A stretch of 35,242 nt of DNA from Syntrophomonadaceae bacterium (GCA_007128625.1 SKXC01000161.1:1-35242), one strand, 5' to 3'; positions 17,676-27,584 are shown, counted from the stretch's first letter. The notes: generated by a model from the letters alone, not told the origin. Numbers and translations are program-made.

Positions 17676-19740
17676 CGGAGCAGTTTTAGATGTTAAAAAT
17701 GTTACAGTTACTTACGAAACAGATAAAGGACCTCTTCATACGGTAAGAAATGTTTCCCTGAAAATAGCGCCTGGAGAAATCTATGGCCTGGTTGGAGAAT
17801 CAGGCTCTGGCAAAACCACACTGGCCAGGGCGGTAGTACGCTATTTGCCAGCGAATGGGAAAATTACCAGCGGAAGTATAAAACTATCTGACACTGACCT
17901 CTACCAGCTGCCGCGTGAAGAAGTACGTAAGATATGGGGTTCCAGGGTGACCATGGTTCACCAGGATCCCAATGCTTCGATCAACCCATCTATGCTGATC
18001 GGTGATCAGATTGCTGAGATGGCCCGTATTCACCTGGGAATGAACAAAAAGCAAGCCCGCGATAGAGCGATAGAAATGCTAACCAGGGTTAGAATGCCTG
18101 ATCCCGAATCGGTGGCCAAAAGGTATGCCCACCAGCTATCAGGCGGGATGCTGCAAAGAGTTTTGATCGCCACGGCCATGTCTACAAACCCCGAATTTAT
18201 GATCATGGACGAGCCGACAACTGCTTTAGATGTAACCACAGAGGCTGTGATCTTAGACCTGATTCACGAACTGATGGCAGATTACAACACGGCCATCCTG
18301 TTTATCACTCACAACCTGGGCGTAGTAGCCAGGCTGTGCGACAAGATAGGTGTTCTCTATGCCGGAGAGATTATGGAAGAAGGCTCAATTGATGAGGTAT
18401 TTAAAAAAAGATTACACCCCTATACAAGGGGACTTTTAGGCTGTGTGCCCCGGGTTGATGCCAGCAAAAAAGATATCAGCTTAAGCTCCATACCTGGCTA
18501 CATTCCCAGGCCTGATGACCTGCCCGATGGTTGCATCTTTGCCCCCCGCTGCGAACTGGTTGAAGACGCATGTGAGAAAGAGAGACCTCCTTTAAAGGAA
18601 ATAGCAGAAAACCATTTCAGCGCCTGCCGCCGGGTGGACCAGCTGCAGGAAAAGATCGAACGAAAAGATGAATTACGGGAACACCATGAAGAAGAGCTGG
18701 GCGATATAGTCCTGGAAGCACGCAACATAAAAAAATACTTCCCCTTTACACCTGGTATCGGCTCGCTATTCGGCTCTAAAAAGGCGGAGCTGAAAGCGGT
18801 AGATGATATTTCGGTGCGGATGCGCAGCTCCTTTACTATGGGCATAGTCGGCGAATCCGGCTGTGGCAAAACTACCCTTGCGCGCTGCATTGCCGGGATA
18901 GAGGAAGCCACCTCGGGTGAGATAGAGCTGCAGGGAAAACTTTTAGCCTACTCGGTCAAAAAAAGGCCACATGATACTTTAAAGAAGATCCAGATGGTTT
19001 TCCAGAACCCCGATGCCTCGCTTAACCCACAGCACCCGGCAGGTGACAGTGTGGCCAGGCCGCTGATCCTGTTGCGTGATATGAGCAGGAAAGAGGTTCG
19101 TGAGAAGGTAAAAGAGCTATTTAAGGCAGTGAGCCTGCCAGAAGATTACATAAAAAGATTGCCTCATGAACTCTCCGGCGGAGAGAAACAAAGAGTAGCT
19201 ATTGCCCGGGCCTTTGCCGCCGACCCGGCACTGATGATCTGCGATGAGCCCATTTCATCTTTAGATGTATCGGTTCAAGCTTCGTTGATGAACCTTCTAA
19301 CTGAACTGCAGGACTCGGCTGGCACGTCATACCTTTTTATCTCCCACGACTTATCCGCTGTCAGGCATATCTCTGACTGGATCGCCGTAGTCTACCTGGG
19401 CCGCCTGTGGGAAATTGGTTCGGCAGAAGATGTTTTTATTCCACCTTACCATCCCTATACAGAGGCTTTATTGTCAGCTATTCCAATTCCGGACCCGGAG
19501 GTAAAGCAGGACCGGATCAGACTTAAAGGCAGTGTTCCGAGCCCCTTAAACATCCCCTCTGGATGCCGTTTTCACACTCGTTGTCCGCGTAAGTACGGTA
19601 AGATCTGCGAGAAAGAAGAGCCGCCCTGGCAGGACATGGAGGATGGCCACAGGATATGCTGCCATATTCCCTTAGAAGAGCTAAGAGAGCTGCAGGGTGA
19701 TGGGCTGCTTAAAAAATCAAGTGCAGGAGGTGGCAGCTAA
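17665..19740 (+). CDS. Peptide-type ABC transporter ATP-binding protein, fused DppD-DppF (two ATPase domains)
   Basis: Two Walker A motifs (GESGSGKTT, GESGCGKTT), two signatures (LSGGMLQRVLIA, LSGGEKQRVAIA) and two oligopeptide C-terminal cysteine-rich segments. ATG 17665 overlaps the permease 3' end. Confidence 0.93.
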   Translation: MSDNGAVLDVKNVTVTYETDKGPLHTVRNVSLKIAPGEIYGLVGESGSGKTTLARAVVRYLPANGKITSGSIKLSDTDLYQLPREEVRKIWGSRVTMVHQDPNASINPSMLIGDQIAEMARIHLGMNKKQARDRAIEMLTRVRMPDPESVAKRYAHQLSGGMLQRVLIATAMSTNPEFMIMDEPTTALDVTTEAVILDLIHELMADYNTAILFITHNLGVVARLCDKIGVLYAGEIMEEGSIDEVFKKRLHPYTRGLLGCVPRVDASKKDISLSSIPGYIPRPDDLPDGCIFAPRCELVEDACEKERPPLKEIAENHFSACRRVDQLQEKIERKDELREHHEEELGDIVLEARNIKKYFPFTPGIGSLFGSKKAELKAVDDISVRMRSSFTMGIVGESGCGKTTLARCIAGIEEATSGEIELQGKLLAYSVKKRPHDTLKKIQMVFQNPDASLNPQHPAGDSVARPLILLRDMSRKEVREKVKELFKAVSLPEDYIKRLPHELSGGEKQRVAIARAFAADPALMICDEPISSLDVSVQASLMNLLTELQDSAGTSYLFISHDLSAVRHISDWIAVVYLGRLWEIGSAEDVFIPPYHPYTEALLSAIPIPDPEVKQDRIRLKGSVPSPLNIPSGCRFHTRCPRKYGKICEKEEPPWQDMEDGHRICCHIPLEELRELQGDGLLKKSSAGGGS

Positions 19741-20684
19741 TGGGTTCTTACTTTATTCGCAGGATTGGTTTTATCATCATTACCCTTATCCTGGCCTCGA
19801 TCATCATTTTTTCCATAACCCAGTTTTTACCCGGTGATGTGGCCCAGGTGATATTGGGCCAGTTTGCCACCGAGACGGCGATTGCCAACCTGCGCGAAGA
19901 GCTGGGTTTGAATGAACCGCTGCATATGCAGTATTTAAACTGGGCCGGAAACTTTATCCAGGGTGACTGGGGCAATTCCCTGGTCAGCAGGATGCCCGTG
20001 CGGCCGATAGTGACCCAGCGCCTTGTCAACTCGGCCATGCTGGCCGGGCTGGCCCTTTTAATCTATGTGCCCTTAGGGATTGTCTTAGGGGTAATAGCAG
20101 CTTTAAAAAGGGACAGGCTGCCCGACCAGATGATCACCGGGGTATCGATGGCCTTTGTCGGCCTGCCCGAATTTGTAAGCGGCCTGCTTTTGATCTCATT
20201 TTTAGCCATCGGGGCCGGCTGGTTCCCGGCCAATTCATCAATCGATCCAGATTCAACCTTTTTCCAGTCCCTGCCCTACCTGATCCTGCCGGCCATAACG
20301 GTCAGCCTGACCGGGCTGGGCTACGTGGCCCGCATGACCCGCTCGGGCACAATTGATGTTTTAAGGTCTGATTATGTCCGCGCAGCGGAACTGAAAGGTC
20401 TGCCCGGCAGCCAGGTTTTGACCCGCCACGTGCTGCGCAACTCGCTATTGCCGACGGTGACCATCGTGGCGATGGGTATCGGCTGGCTGCTTGGCGGGCT
20501 GATCGTCACCGAGGCGGTGTACGGTTACCCCGGCCTTGGACGCCTCCTGGTTTACGGCATTCAGCGCCAGGACCTGCCGATTATTCAGGCCGGCTCGATG
20601 ATCGTTGTCGCCGTCTACAGCCTCTCTAACCTGGCAGCCGATATCATATATGGAATGCTTAATCCCAGGATCCGGGTTGATTAG
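19740..20684 (+). CDS. Peptide-type ABC transporter permease (DppB-like)
   Basis: 314 aa. FITQFLPGDVA-like FSITQFLPGDVAQVILG; LREELGLNEPLHMQYLNWAGNFIQGDWGNSL; VRAAELKGLPGSQVLTRHVLRNSLLP. Start overlaps the previous stop. Confidence 0.93.
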   Translation: MGSYFIRRIGFIIITLILASIIIFSITQFLPGDVAQVILGQFATETAIANLREELGLNEPLHMQYLNWAGNFIQGDWGNSLVSRMPVRPIVTQRLVNSAMLAGLALLIYVPLGIVLGVIAALKRDRLPDQMITGVSMAFVGLPEFVSGLLLISFLAIGAGWFPANSSIDPDSTFFQSLPYLILPAITVSLTGLGYVARMTRSGTIDVLRSDYVRAAELKGLPGSQVLTRHVLRNSLLPTVTIVAMGIGWLLGGLIVTEAVYGYPGLGRLLVYGIQRQDLPIIQAGSMIVVAVYSLSNLAADIIYGMLNPRIRVD

Positions 20685-20736
20685 TGAGACCTTCAGTGTG
20701 GAGGTTAAAGGTTAATTTCGAGGAGTGATTGCTTAG

Positions 20737-23010
20737 TTGTCTGTTGAGTCAACAAAGACGAAAAAAGTTTGTTCCGGTTTCTCCGGTTTGGCCGGATATC
20801 AAAACCCCGAAGTGTGGGCAAAAGTTACCGGTAAAGCTCTTTACGGCACTGACTTAAAATTTCCCGGTATGCTTTATGGTAAAATACTGCGCAGCCCTCA
20901 CCCACATGCCCGTATCAGGAATATTGACAGCTCTGCTGCCCTGGCTATTTCGGGAGTGAAGGCGGTGCTTACTGCAGCAGATCTGCAGTGTGAACCATAC
21001 GGGATCGTAATCAAAGATGAACTGCCCCTGGCCCTGAAACGGGTACGCTATATCGGCGATGAAGTGGCTGTGGTGGCTGCCGTTGACCAGGAAACAGCTG
21101 ATCGAGCTTTGCAGGCAGTTAAGGTAGATTATGAACCACTACCGGCTGTTTTTGAACCGGCGGAAGCAGTGAAAGCCGGTTCGCCACAGCTGCATGAGCA
21201 GTTTCCAGGCAACATAGCCTGGGAAAGGAATATCCAGCGCGGAGACCCCGGTAAAGCATTTGCCGAAGCAGATGTTATTGTTGAAAATACATTTTCCACT
21301 CCTTCTGTTCATCCTGCTTACTTAGAACCCATTGCCTGTGTGGCCGTAAGCAGTTATACAAGCGGTGTAAATCTCCACACGGCCCTGCAGTCACCCGATA
21401 TTGTTCGCGATATTATTGCTGAAGTGCTTGATATGCCATATTCGGGGGTCAGGATAATTGGTCCGGTCATGGGCGGTGGTTTTGGGGGAAGAGTTTACGG
21501 CAACCTGAAGCTGTATATACTTGCTTCAATCCTTTCCATGCAAACCGGAGCCCCGGTGAAAATGCAGTTAACCCGGGAAGAGGAATTTATAGCCGGACGT
21601 CCGCTGATTGCAGCTAAAATGAAATTAAAAATGGCTCTGCGCTCTGATGGGACCATCCTGGCCCGTGAAGCCGATATTATAACTGATAATGGGGCTTACA
21701 GTGCCCAGGCACCCCTGGTTTCAAAAACTCTTTCTGAACGAAATGATTCTGTCTACCGTATTCCCAGCATAAAAACCAGGGTCAGGCTTGCCTATACCAA
21801 CAAAGTGCCTACCGCCCAGTACAGGGCTTACGGAAACCAGGTGGCAAATTTTGCCTGTGAATCTTTAATCGACCAGGCAGCTAAAAAACTAAAGATGGAT
21901 CCGCTGCAGCTGCGCCTGAAAAACTGCACCCGCAGCGGAGATATAACCGTGCATGGGCTTAACATTCAAAGCTGTGAGCTTGGCGGCTGTTTGCAGAAAG
22001 CTGCCTCGAAAATAGGCTGGAACAAACGCAAAAAGAACCGCGGTTACGGGCTTAGTGCCGCTATTCATGCTTCAGGCAGCCTGGTGGCCAACAAAGATTT
22101 TCGCGGAGCTTCTGCCCGGGTTTTCCTGGAGCGTGATGGAATAGTAACCGTTTTTAGCGGTGAACAGGATTATGGACAGGGAACTAATGCTGCTTTTGCC
22201 CGGATTGCGGCCAGGGTACTTGGTCTGAAACCGCAGATGATCATGATATGCTCCCGCGATACACTGGTTGCCCCATATTCCCAGGGGGCCCTGGCCAACC
22301 GGCAAACCACGATTGGCGGCCGGGCTGTCCAGATGGCTGCTGAAAATCTGAAAAATAATATTATAAAGATTGCCGGGGAAATGGTTGGTGAACCAGTCAG
22401 CATGAATGATGGCAGGCTCAGCACTGCTTCGGGTGATGGGCCTGATTTAAAAGCAGTAGCTTTATATTACCATAACCAGACCAGCGGGCTGAAAATTGTT
22501 GGGGAAGGCAGTTATTTACCTCCTGCTGAAGACTATGATCATAGTGGCTATGGCAATATTTCAGTTACCTATTCCTTTGCCGCCCATGCTGCAGAAGTTG
22601 AAATTGATCAATCTACCGGGTCTTTAACTATCCACCGGTTTGTAGCCGTTCATGATTCAGGTCGGATTGTTGATCATCTGGCTGCGAGCGGACAGGTCTG
22701 CGGTGGGGTAACCCAGGGCCTGGGATTTAGCTTATATGAAGGATACCTGTTTGAACAAGGGCGGGTAGTCAACCCTTCATTTGTTGACTACAAGATACCG
22801 ACAATCCTTGATGTTCCTTCAATAGAACACTTTTTTATCGAAACTGATGATCCACACGGGCCTTTTGGAGCAAAGGGTCTGGGTGAAATTGTTCAGGTGC
22901 CTGTTCTGGGAGCACTGGCCAACGCGGTGGCAGATGCAGCGGGGGACTGGGTGAGCGAACTTCCTTTGAGCGCGGAAAAAATTGTTCAGCTTATGCCTGA
23001 AGAGAAATGA
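20737..23010 (+). CDS. Xanthine dehydrogenase family protein, molybdopterin-binding subunit
   Basis: 757 aa. TGKALYGTDLKFPGMLYGKILRSPHPHARI; GPVMGGGFGGRVYG; QYRAYGNQVANFACE; GPFGAKGLGEIVQVP with catalytic Glu-type motif. Confidence 0.9.
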   Translation: MSVESTKTKKVCSGFSGLAGYQNPEVWAKVTGKALYGTDLKFPGMLYGKILRSPHPHARIRNIDSSAALAISGVKAVLTAADLQCEPYGIVIKDELPLALKRVRYIGDEVAVVAAVDQETADRALQAVKVDYEPLPAVFEPAEAVKAGSPQLHEQFPGNIAWERNIQRGDPGKAFAEADVIVENTFSTPSVHPAYLEPIACVAVSSYTSGVNLHTALQSPDIVRDIIAEVLDMPYSGVRIIGPVMGGGFGGRVYGNLKLYILASILSMQTGAPVKMQLTREEEFIAGRPLIAAKMKLKMALRSDGTILAREADIITDNGAYSAQAPLVSKTLSERNDSVYRIPSIKTRVRLAYTNKVPTAQYRAYGNQVANFACESLIDQAAKKLKMDPLQLRLKNCTRSGDITVHGLNIQSCELGGCLQKAASKIGWNKRKKNRGYGLSAAIHASGSLVANKDFRGASARVFLERDGIVTVFSGEQDYGQGTNAAFARIAARVLGLKPQMIMICSRDTLVAPYSQGALANRQTTIGGRAVQMAAENLKNNIIKIAGEMVGEPVSMNDGRLSTASGDGPDLKAVALYYHNQTSGLKIVGEGSYLPPAEDYDHSGYGNISVTYSFAAHAAEVEIDQSTGSLTIHRFVAVHDSGRIVDHLAASGQVCGGVTQGLGFSLYEGYLFEQGRVVNPSFVDYKIPTILDVPSIEHFFIETDDPHGPFGAKGLGEIVQVPVLGALANAVADAAGDWVSELPLSAEKIVQLMPEEK

Positions 23011-23064
23011 GTTATGTGAATCAAGAGACGTTCAAGCTGAAATAACTATACAGGAGTTAACAAA

Positions 23065-24549
23065 ATGACGGTAAACAACCCTTCTATCAACACAATCGGT
23101 TTAAGTATGATGAATAAAGAACAAATGGACCGAATTCATAAAGGCACCTTGCAGATTCTTGAACATACAGGAGTGAAAGTTTTTGAACCTGAATCACTGG
23201 AGTTGCTTCATAATGCCGGTGCCCGGGTTGATGGTCCCCTGGTAAAGATTCCACCCCGGATGGTCGAGCAGGCCCTGGAGACAGCACCCTCTGCAGTTAC
23301 CCTGTTTGCTCGTGACAGCAGTAAAAATATAGCAATGGAGAAAAACAAAATATACTATGGAACCGGCTCAGAGGTACCTTTTACGATTGATCTCTATTCC
23401 GGAGAACGCCGGAGACCGCTTAAACAGGATAACTGTCACGCCGCACAATTAGTTGAAGCATTGGAGCATATTGATTTTGCCATGTCTTTGGGAGTGGCAA
23501 CTGATGTTCCTGTCGATGCATCAGACCTTCACCAGTTTGAAGCGATGATTCTTAATACCAGTAAACCAATCTTGTTTACTGCCTATCAGCGTGGCGGCCT
23601 GGAATCCATTATTGAAATAGCCCGCCTGGTCGCCGGGGGCAAAGAAGAGTTGCGTAAAAAGCCCCACCTTGCTCTTTATGCCGAACCCAGTTCACCTTTG
23701 CTGCATTCAGGTGACGCTTTAGAAAAATTGCTGACCTGTGCTTCAGAAGGTATTCCGCTAATTTATGCAACAACTCCTATGCTTGGTGCTACTGCCCCGG
23801 TAACAATGGGCGGAGCCCTGGTTGTCGCCAATACCGAGATATTATCAGGCCTGGTCATTCATCAATTAAAAGCTGCAGGAGCACCGTTTATTTATGGCGG
23901 AGGAATTCCGCCCATGCATATGGGCACCTCGATTTGCTCTTACGGAGGGCCGGAACGTGACCGGGGCTGTATTTCACTGGTTGGCCTGTCCCAGTATTAT
24001 AACTTACCTTCATTTACTACAGCCGGTTGTACTGATGCCCATATTTTTGATCAACAGGCCGGTATGGAAGCTGGATTTAACCTGCTAATTGCCGGGTTGG
24101 CCGGAGGCAACCTGATTCACAACCTGGGCTACATGGGCATAGGGATGATTTCCTGCCTGGAGCATTTACTGCTTTGTAACGAGGCTGTAGGCGGCGTCAA
24201 GCATTTGCTGCGAGGCATCGATACCAGCGATGAGCACCTGGCCCTTGATCTAATCGATAAAGTGGGTCCCGGCGGACATTTCCTGGCTGATGAACATACC
24301 ATGAGGCATTTTCGCCGGGAATTATATTTCCCGCAAACCTTAAATAGGAAAAACTATGATGTCTGGGTGAAAGAAGGGAGTAAAACATTTGGTGAGGTGG
24401 CTAATGAACAGGTGCGAACTATTCTAAAAAATCACCATCTGGAAATAATCTCACCGGAAACTAAAGAAGAGATCCAAAAAATTGTCTCGCGTCGTGACCG
24501 GCAGGTAGCCCGGGAACCCGGTAAAACGTATTTAGATAGCAAAAAATAG
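23065..24549 (+). CDS. MttB-family methyltransferase, non-pyrrolysine type (paralog 2)
   Basis: 494 aa. RIHKGTLQILEHTGVKVFEPESLELLHNAGARV...YYGTGSEVPFTIDLYSGERR...TTAGCTDAHIFDQQAGMEAGFNLL. Confidence 0.9.
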   Translation: MTVNNPSINTIGLSMMNKEQMDRIHKGTLQILEHTGVKVFEPESLELLHNAGARVDGPLVKIPPRMVEQALETAPSAVTLFARDSSKNIAMEKNKIYYGTGSEVPFTIDLYSGERRRPLKQDNCHAAQLVEALEHIDFAMSLGVATDVPVDASDLHQFEAMILNTSKPILFTAYQRGGLESIIEIARLVAGGKEELRKKPHLALYAEPSSPLLHSGDALEKLLTCASEGIPLIYATTPMLGATAPVTMGGALVVANTEILSGLVIHQLKAAGAPFIYGGGIPPMHMGTSICSYGGPERDRGCISLVGLSQYYNLPSFTTAGCTDAHIFDQQAGMEAGFNLLIAGLAGGNLIHNLGYMGIGMISCLEHLLLCNEAVGGVKHLLRGIDTSDEHLALDLIDKVGPGGHFLADEHTMRHFRRELYFPQTLNRKNYDVWVKEGSKTFGEVANEQVRTILKNHHLEIISPETKEEIQKIVSRRDRQVAREPGKTYLDSKK

Positions 24550-24594
24550 CATTTATAGGCAGCTTTGGCAATTATAATAAGGGAGGCAGTAATA

Positions 24595-26052
24595 TTGCTC
24601 AACAAGAGTATTTTTAACAGGCGTTTGGGGCTGCTAAATTTGACACCTGGTCAAACCGAAAAGCTGCATCAGGCCACCCTGGATATACTGGAACAGGTTG
24701 GAGTAAAGATATGCGAGCCAGAAGCGATGGAACTTTTACATGATGGCGGGGCTCGTGTAACAGGTGATCTGGTCAAGATCCCCACTTTTATGGTTCAGCA
24801 GGCACTGCAAACAGCACCGGGCAAAGTATTAATCTTTGATCGCAGCGGTAACGAGGCGATGATTCTTGAAAAGGATAATATTTATTACGGCACCGGTTCT
24901 GATACCTCTTACACAATAGATATTGAAACCGGCGAAAGAAGACTTTCAGTTAAACAGGACACGGTAAATGCCGCTATTGTTACTGATGCCCTTGATAATT
25001 TAGATTTTGTCATGTCCATGGCCCGGGCTGCGGATGTGCCCGAGGATAGAATTGATCGGCATCACTTTGAGGCCATGACTTTAAACAGTGTCAAGCCGAT
25101 TATTTTCGATGCCCATGATCGTCAGGGTCTCCTTGAAATAATTGAAATGGCCGGTATCGTGAGAGGGAGTAAAGAAAAGCTGGTTGAAAAGCCTTATATT
25201 ATCCATTACTCTCAACCAACATCACCACTGGTTCAGTCAAAGAATGCTTTAAGTAAACTGCTTACCGCTGCAGAGGAAAGAATACCGACTGTTTATGCTT
25301 CAGCAGTACTTTGCGGAGCAACCGGCCCGGTAACAACAGCCGGTGCGCTGGTTGTGGCCAATGCCGAAATACTTTCCGGCCTGGTGGTTCACCAGCTAAA
25401 AGCAAAGGGAGCACCCTTTATTTATGGAGGTGGGACACCTCCCCTGGATATGATTACCACGATTTGTACTTACGGAAACCCGCAGGGGGCTCTTGGCTCG
25501 GCATCACTGGTTCAAATGGCCCAGTATTATGATTTACCCTCTTTTACTCTTGCAGGCTGTACCGATGCTCATATTTTTGATCAACAGGCGGCGATGGAAG
25601 CTGGTTTTAACCTGCTCATCTCCGGCCTGGCCGGAGGTAATTTGATTCATGATCTTGGTTACATTGGTTCCGGTACAACCGGCAGCCTTGAATACCTGAT
25701 CTTATGTAATGAAGGGGCCGGAGCTGTTAAATATCTTGTCCGCGGAGTAGATATCAACCCGGCTACCCTGGCCCTGGATGTGATCAAGCAAGTCGGCCCC
25801 GGGGGCAACTTTATAACCGATAAGCATACCATGGATCATTTCCGCAACCAGATGCATTTTACCAATCTTTTTAATCGCAACAATTACAAAAACTGGCAAT
25901 CTGCCGGTTCCAAGAGCCTGGCAAAAAGTGCCAATGATTTACTGAAAGAAATATTAAAATGGCACGAGGTTCCTCCTCTTGCACCTGAAATAGAAAAAGA
26001 GCTTAAAGAACTGGCCTGCGGCAGGGCAGGTAGAAACCGGGAACTGGCATGA
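24595..26052 (+). CDS. MttB-family methyltransferase, non-pyrrolysine type (paralog 3)
   Basis: KLHQATLDILEQVGVKICEPEAMELLHDGGARV...TLAGCTDAHIFDQQAAMEAGFNLLISGLAGGNLIHDLGYIG. RBS GGGAGG upstream of TTG 24595; the ORF track starts at 24565. Confidence 0.9.
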   Translation: MLNKSIFNRRLGLLNLTPGQTEKLHQATLDILEQVGVKICEPEAMELLHDGGARVTGDLVKIPTFMVQQALQTAPGKVLIFDRSGNEAMILEKDNIYYGTGSDTSYTIDIETGERRLSVKQDTVNAAIVTDALDNLDFVMSMARAADVPEDRIDRHHFEAMTLNSVKPIIFDAHDRQGLLEIIEMAGIVRGSKEKLVEKPYIIHYSQPTSPLVQSKNALSKLLTAAEERIPTVYASAVLCGATGPVTTAGALVVANAEILSGLVVHQLKAKGAPFIYGGGTPPLDMITTICTYGNPQGALGSASLVQMAQYYDLPSFTLAGCTDAHIFDQQAAMEAGFNLLISGLAGGNLIHDLGYIGSGTTGSLEYLILCNEGAGAVKYLVRGVDINPATLALDVIKQVGPGGNFITDKHTMDHFRNQMHFTNLFNRNNYKNWQSAGSKSLAKSANDLLKEILKWHEVPPLAPEIEKELKELACGRAGRNRELA

Positions 26053-26129
26053 GCAGCAATTCACTGTTATAATTAAGTTTATTACTGATATTAAGTTGTA
26101 ACTAAATTGCTTGTTAAGGAGAATATATT

Positions 26130-26756
26130 ATGCTTAAAGAACTGTCCATCCAGGAGTTAGTTCGTGAAGTATCTTCTCCGTCTCCCGCACCGGGTGGAGG
26201 CAGTGTTGCTGCACTGGCCGGAGCCCAGGGCGCTGGTCTTCTTTCGATGTACTGCAATTTAAGTCAAAATCGGGACAAGCTGGGTGATATAGTTGATATG
26301 CTGAAAAAGGTCGGAGAAGAAGCGCGGTTTTTGATGACCAGGATGTTAGAAGGAATTGATGAAGATACAGTAGCCTTCAACCAGGTTATGGAAGGCTACC
26401 GGCTGCCCAAAGAAAGTGAAGCTGATAAAGCGAAGCGAAAAAAAGTTATTCAGGAAGCCATTAAAAATGCAGCCGATGTTCCGATGCAAATTGCCCGAGG
26501 CAGTTTACGTGTGCTGTCCCTGGTTGATGAGGTTGCCGGCAAAGGCAATCCGGCAGCAATATCCGACCTTGGCATGGCAAATTTGCAGGCCCGTGCTGCC
26601 CTGATTGGAGCTTGTTACAATGTTAAAATAAACCTGGGCCAGCTTTCAGATAAGCAGTTTATTAAAGACTATGCCTCTGAAGCTGACAAACTCCTCGAAC
26701 AGGGTCAGGAACTATATAACAAAAATCGCCTTGTCATTGAACAGGAAATCCAGTAA
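26130..26756 (+). CDS. fchA: Formiminotetrahydrofolate cyclodeaminase (FTCD_C family)
   Basis: 208 aa. SPSPAPGGGSVAALAGAQGAGLLSM; DEDTVAFNQVMEGYRLPK; GNPAAISDLGMANLQARAALIGA. Confidence 0.9.
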   Translation: MLKELSIQELVREVSSPSPAPGGGSVAALAGAQGAGLLSMYCNLSQNRDKLGDIVDMLKKVGEEARFLMTRMLEGIDEDTVAFNQVMEGYRLPKESEADKAKRKKVIQEAIKNAADVPMQIARGSLRVLSLVDEVAGKGNPAAISDLGMANLQARAALIGACYNVKINLGQLSDKQFIKDYASEADKLLEQGQELYNKNRLVIEQEIQ

Positions 26757-26785
26757 AGACCATTTGTTATTATAGAGGTGATTAA

Positions 26786-27559
26786 ATGTCCGATTTATAT
26801 TCTGTAATTGACAATTCATCACTGCCCATGTACCTTTTTTATCCACGCCGTCAGCACAGCAGACCCCGGGGCGGAGCTTTTGATCTAAAAGTCCCGCTTG
26901 AAAACAATTTGTCCATTGTCTGCCGTGCTTATCCCGCCAGAGAAGAAAATCCCTGGATCCTTTACTTTCACGGCAACGGTGAGGTGGTTAGTGATTATGA
27001 CGGCATAGCCCCTCTTTATACCGACAGGGGATTAAACCTTTTTGTTGCCGATTACCGGGGTTACGGGGCCAGCGATGGAACCCCCACCTTTACCGATATG
27101 GTCAAAGATGCCGGGGTAATTTTCGATTATGTTTATCATCACCTGCCCGTTGAAGGCAAAAGATATGACTGGTATGTTATGGGCCGTTCGCTGGGTAGCA
27201 TTTCTGCCTTGGAACTTGCCGCAAAATTTCCCGGGAAATTAAAAGGGCTGATCATTGAAAGTGGTTTTATCAGTGTAGCCGGGTTGATTTGCCATCTGGG
27301 CTTACCTTCGCCCGGAGATCTTTCTGTACTGGAAAAAGAATATCGGCGTCTGACCGGAACAATAGAACTGCCGTCTTTGGTCATCCATGGCGAGCATGAC
27401 CGCCTGGTTCCATTAGCACAGGGTGAAGATTTATATCAATCCCTGGGAACAGGGCAAAAAGAGATGCTGATCATTCCTCGAGCAGATCATAACGATATCA
27501 TGTTTGTTGACTCAGAAAATTACATGCAGGCAATTGCAAAGTTTGTTTTTAATAAATAA
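26786..27559 (+). CDS. Alpha/beta hydrolase
   Basis: 257 aa. YFHGNGEVVSDY, DYRGYGASDG, MGRSLGSISALELA (nucleophile elbow GRSLGS), VIHGEHDRLVPLAQGEDLY. Confidence 0.9.
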   Translation: MSDLYSVIDNSSLPMYLFYPRRQHSRPRGGAFDLKVPLENNLSIVCRAYPAREENPWILYFHGNGEVVSDYDGIAPLYTDRGLNLFVADYRGYGASDGTPTFTDMVKDAGVIFDYVYHHLPVEGKRYDWYVMGRSLGSISALELAAKFPGKLKGLIIESGFISVAGLICHLGLPSPGDLSVLEKEYRRLTGTIELPSLVIHGEHDRLVPLAQGEDLYQSLGTGQKEMLIIPRADHNDIMFVDSENYMQAIAKFVFNK

Positions 27560-27584
27560 ACTGTAACAAGGAGGTTGTAAATAT

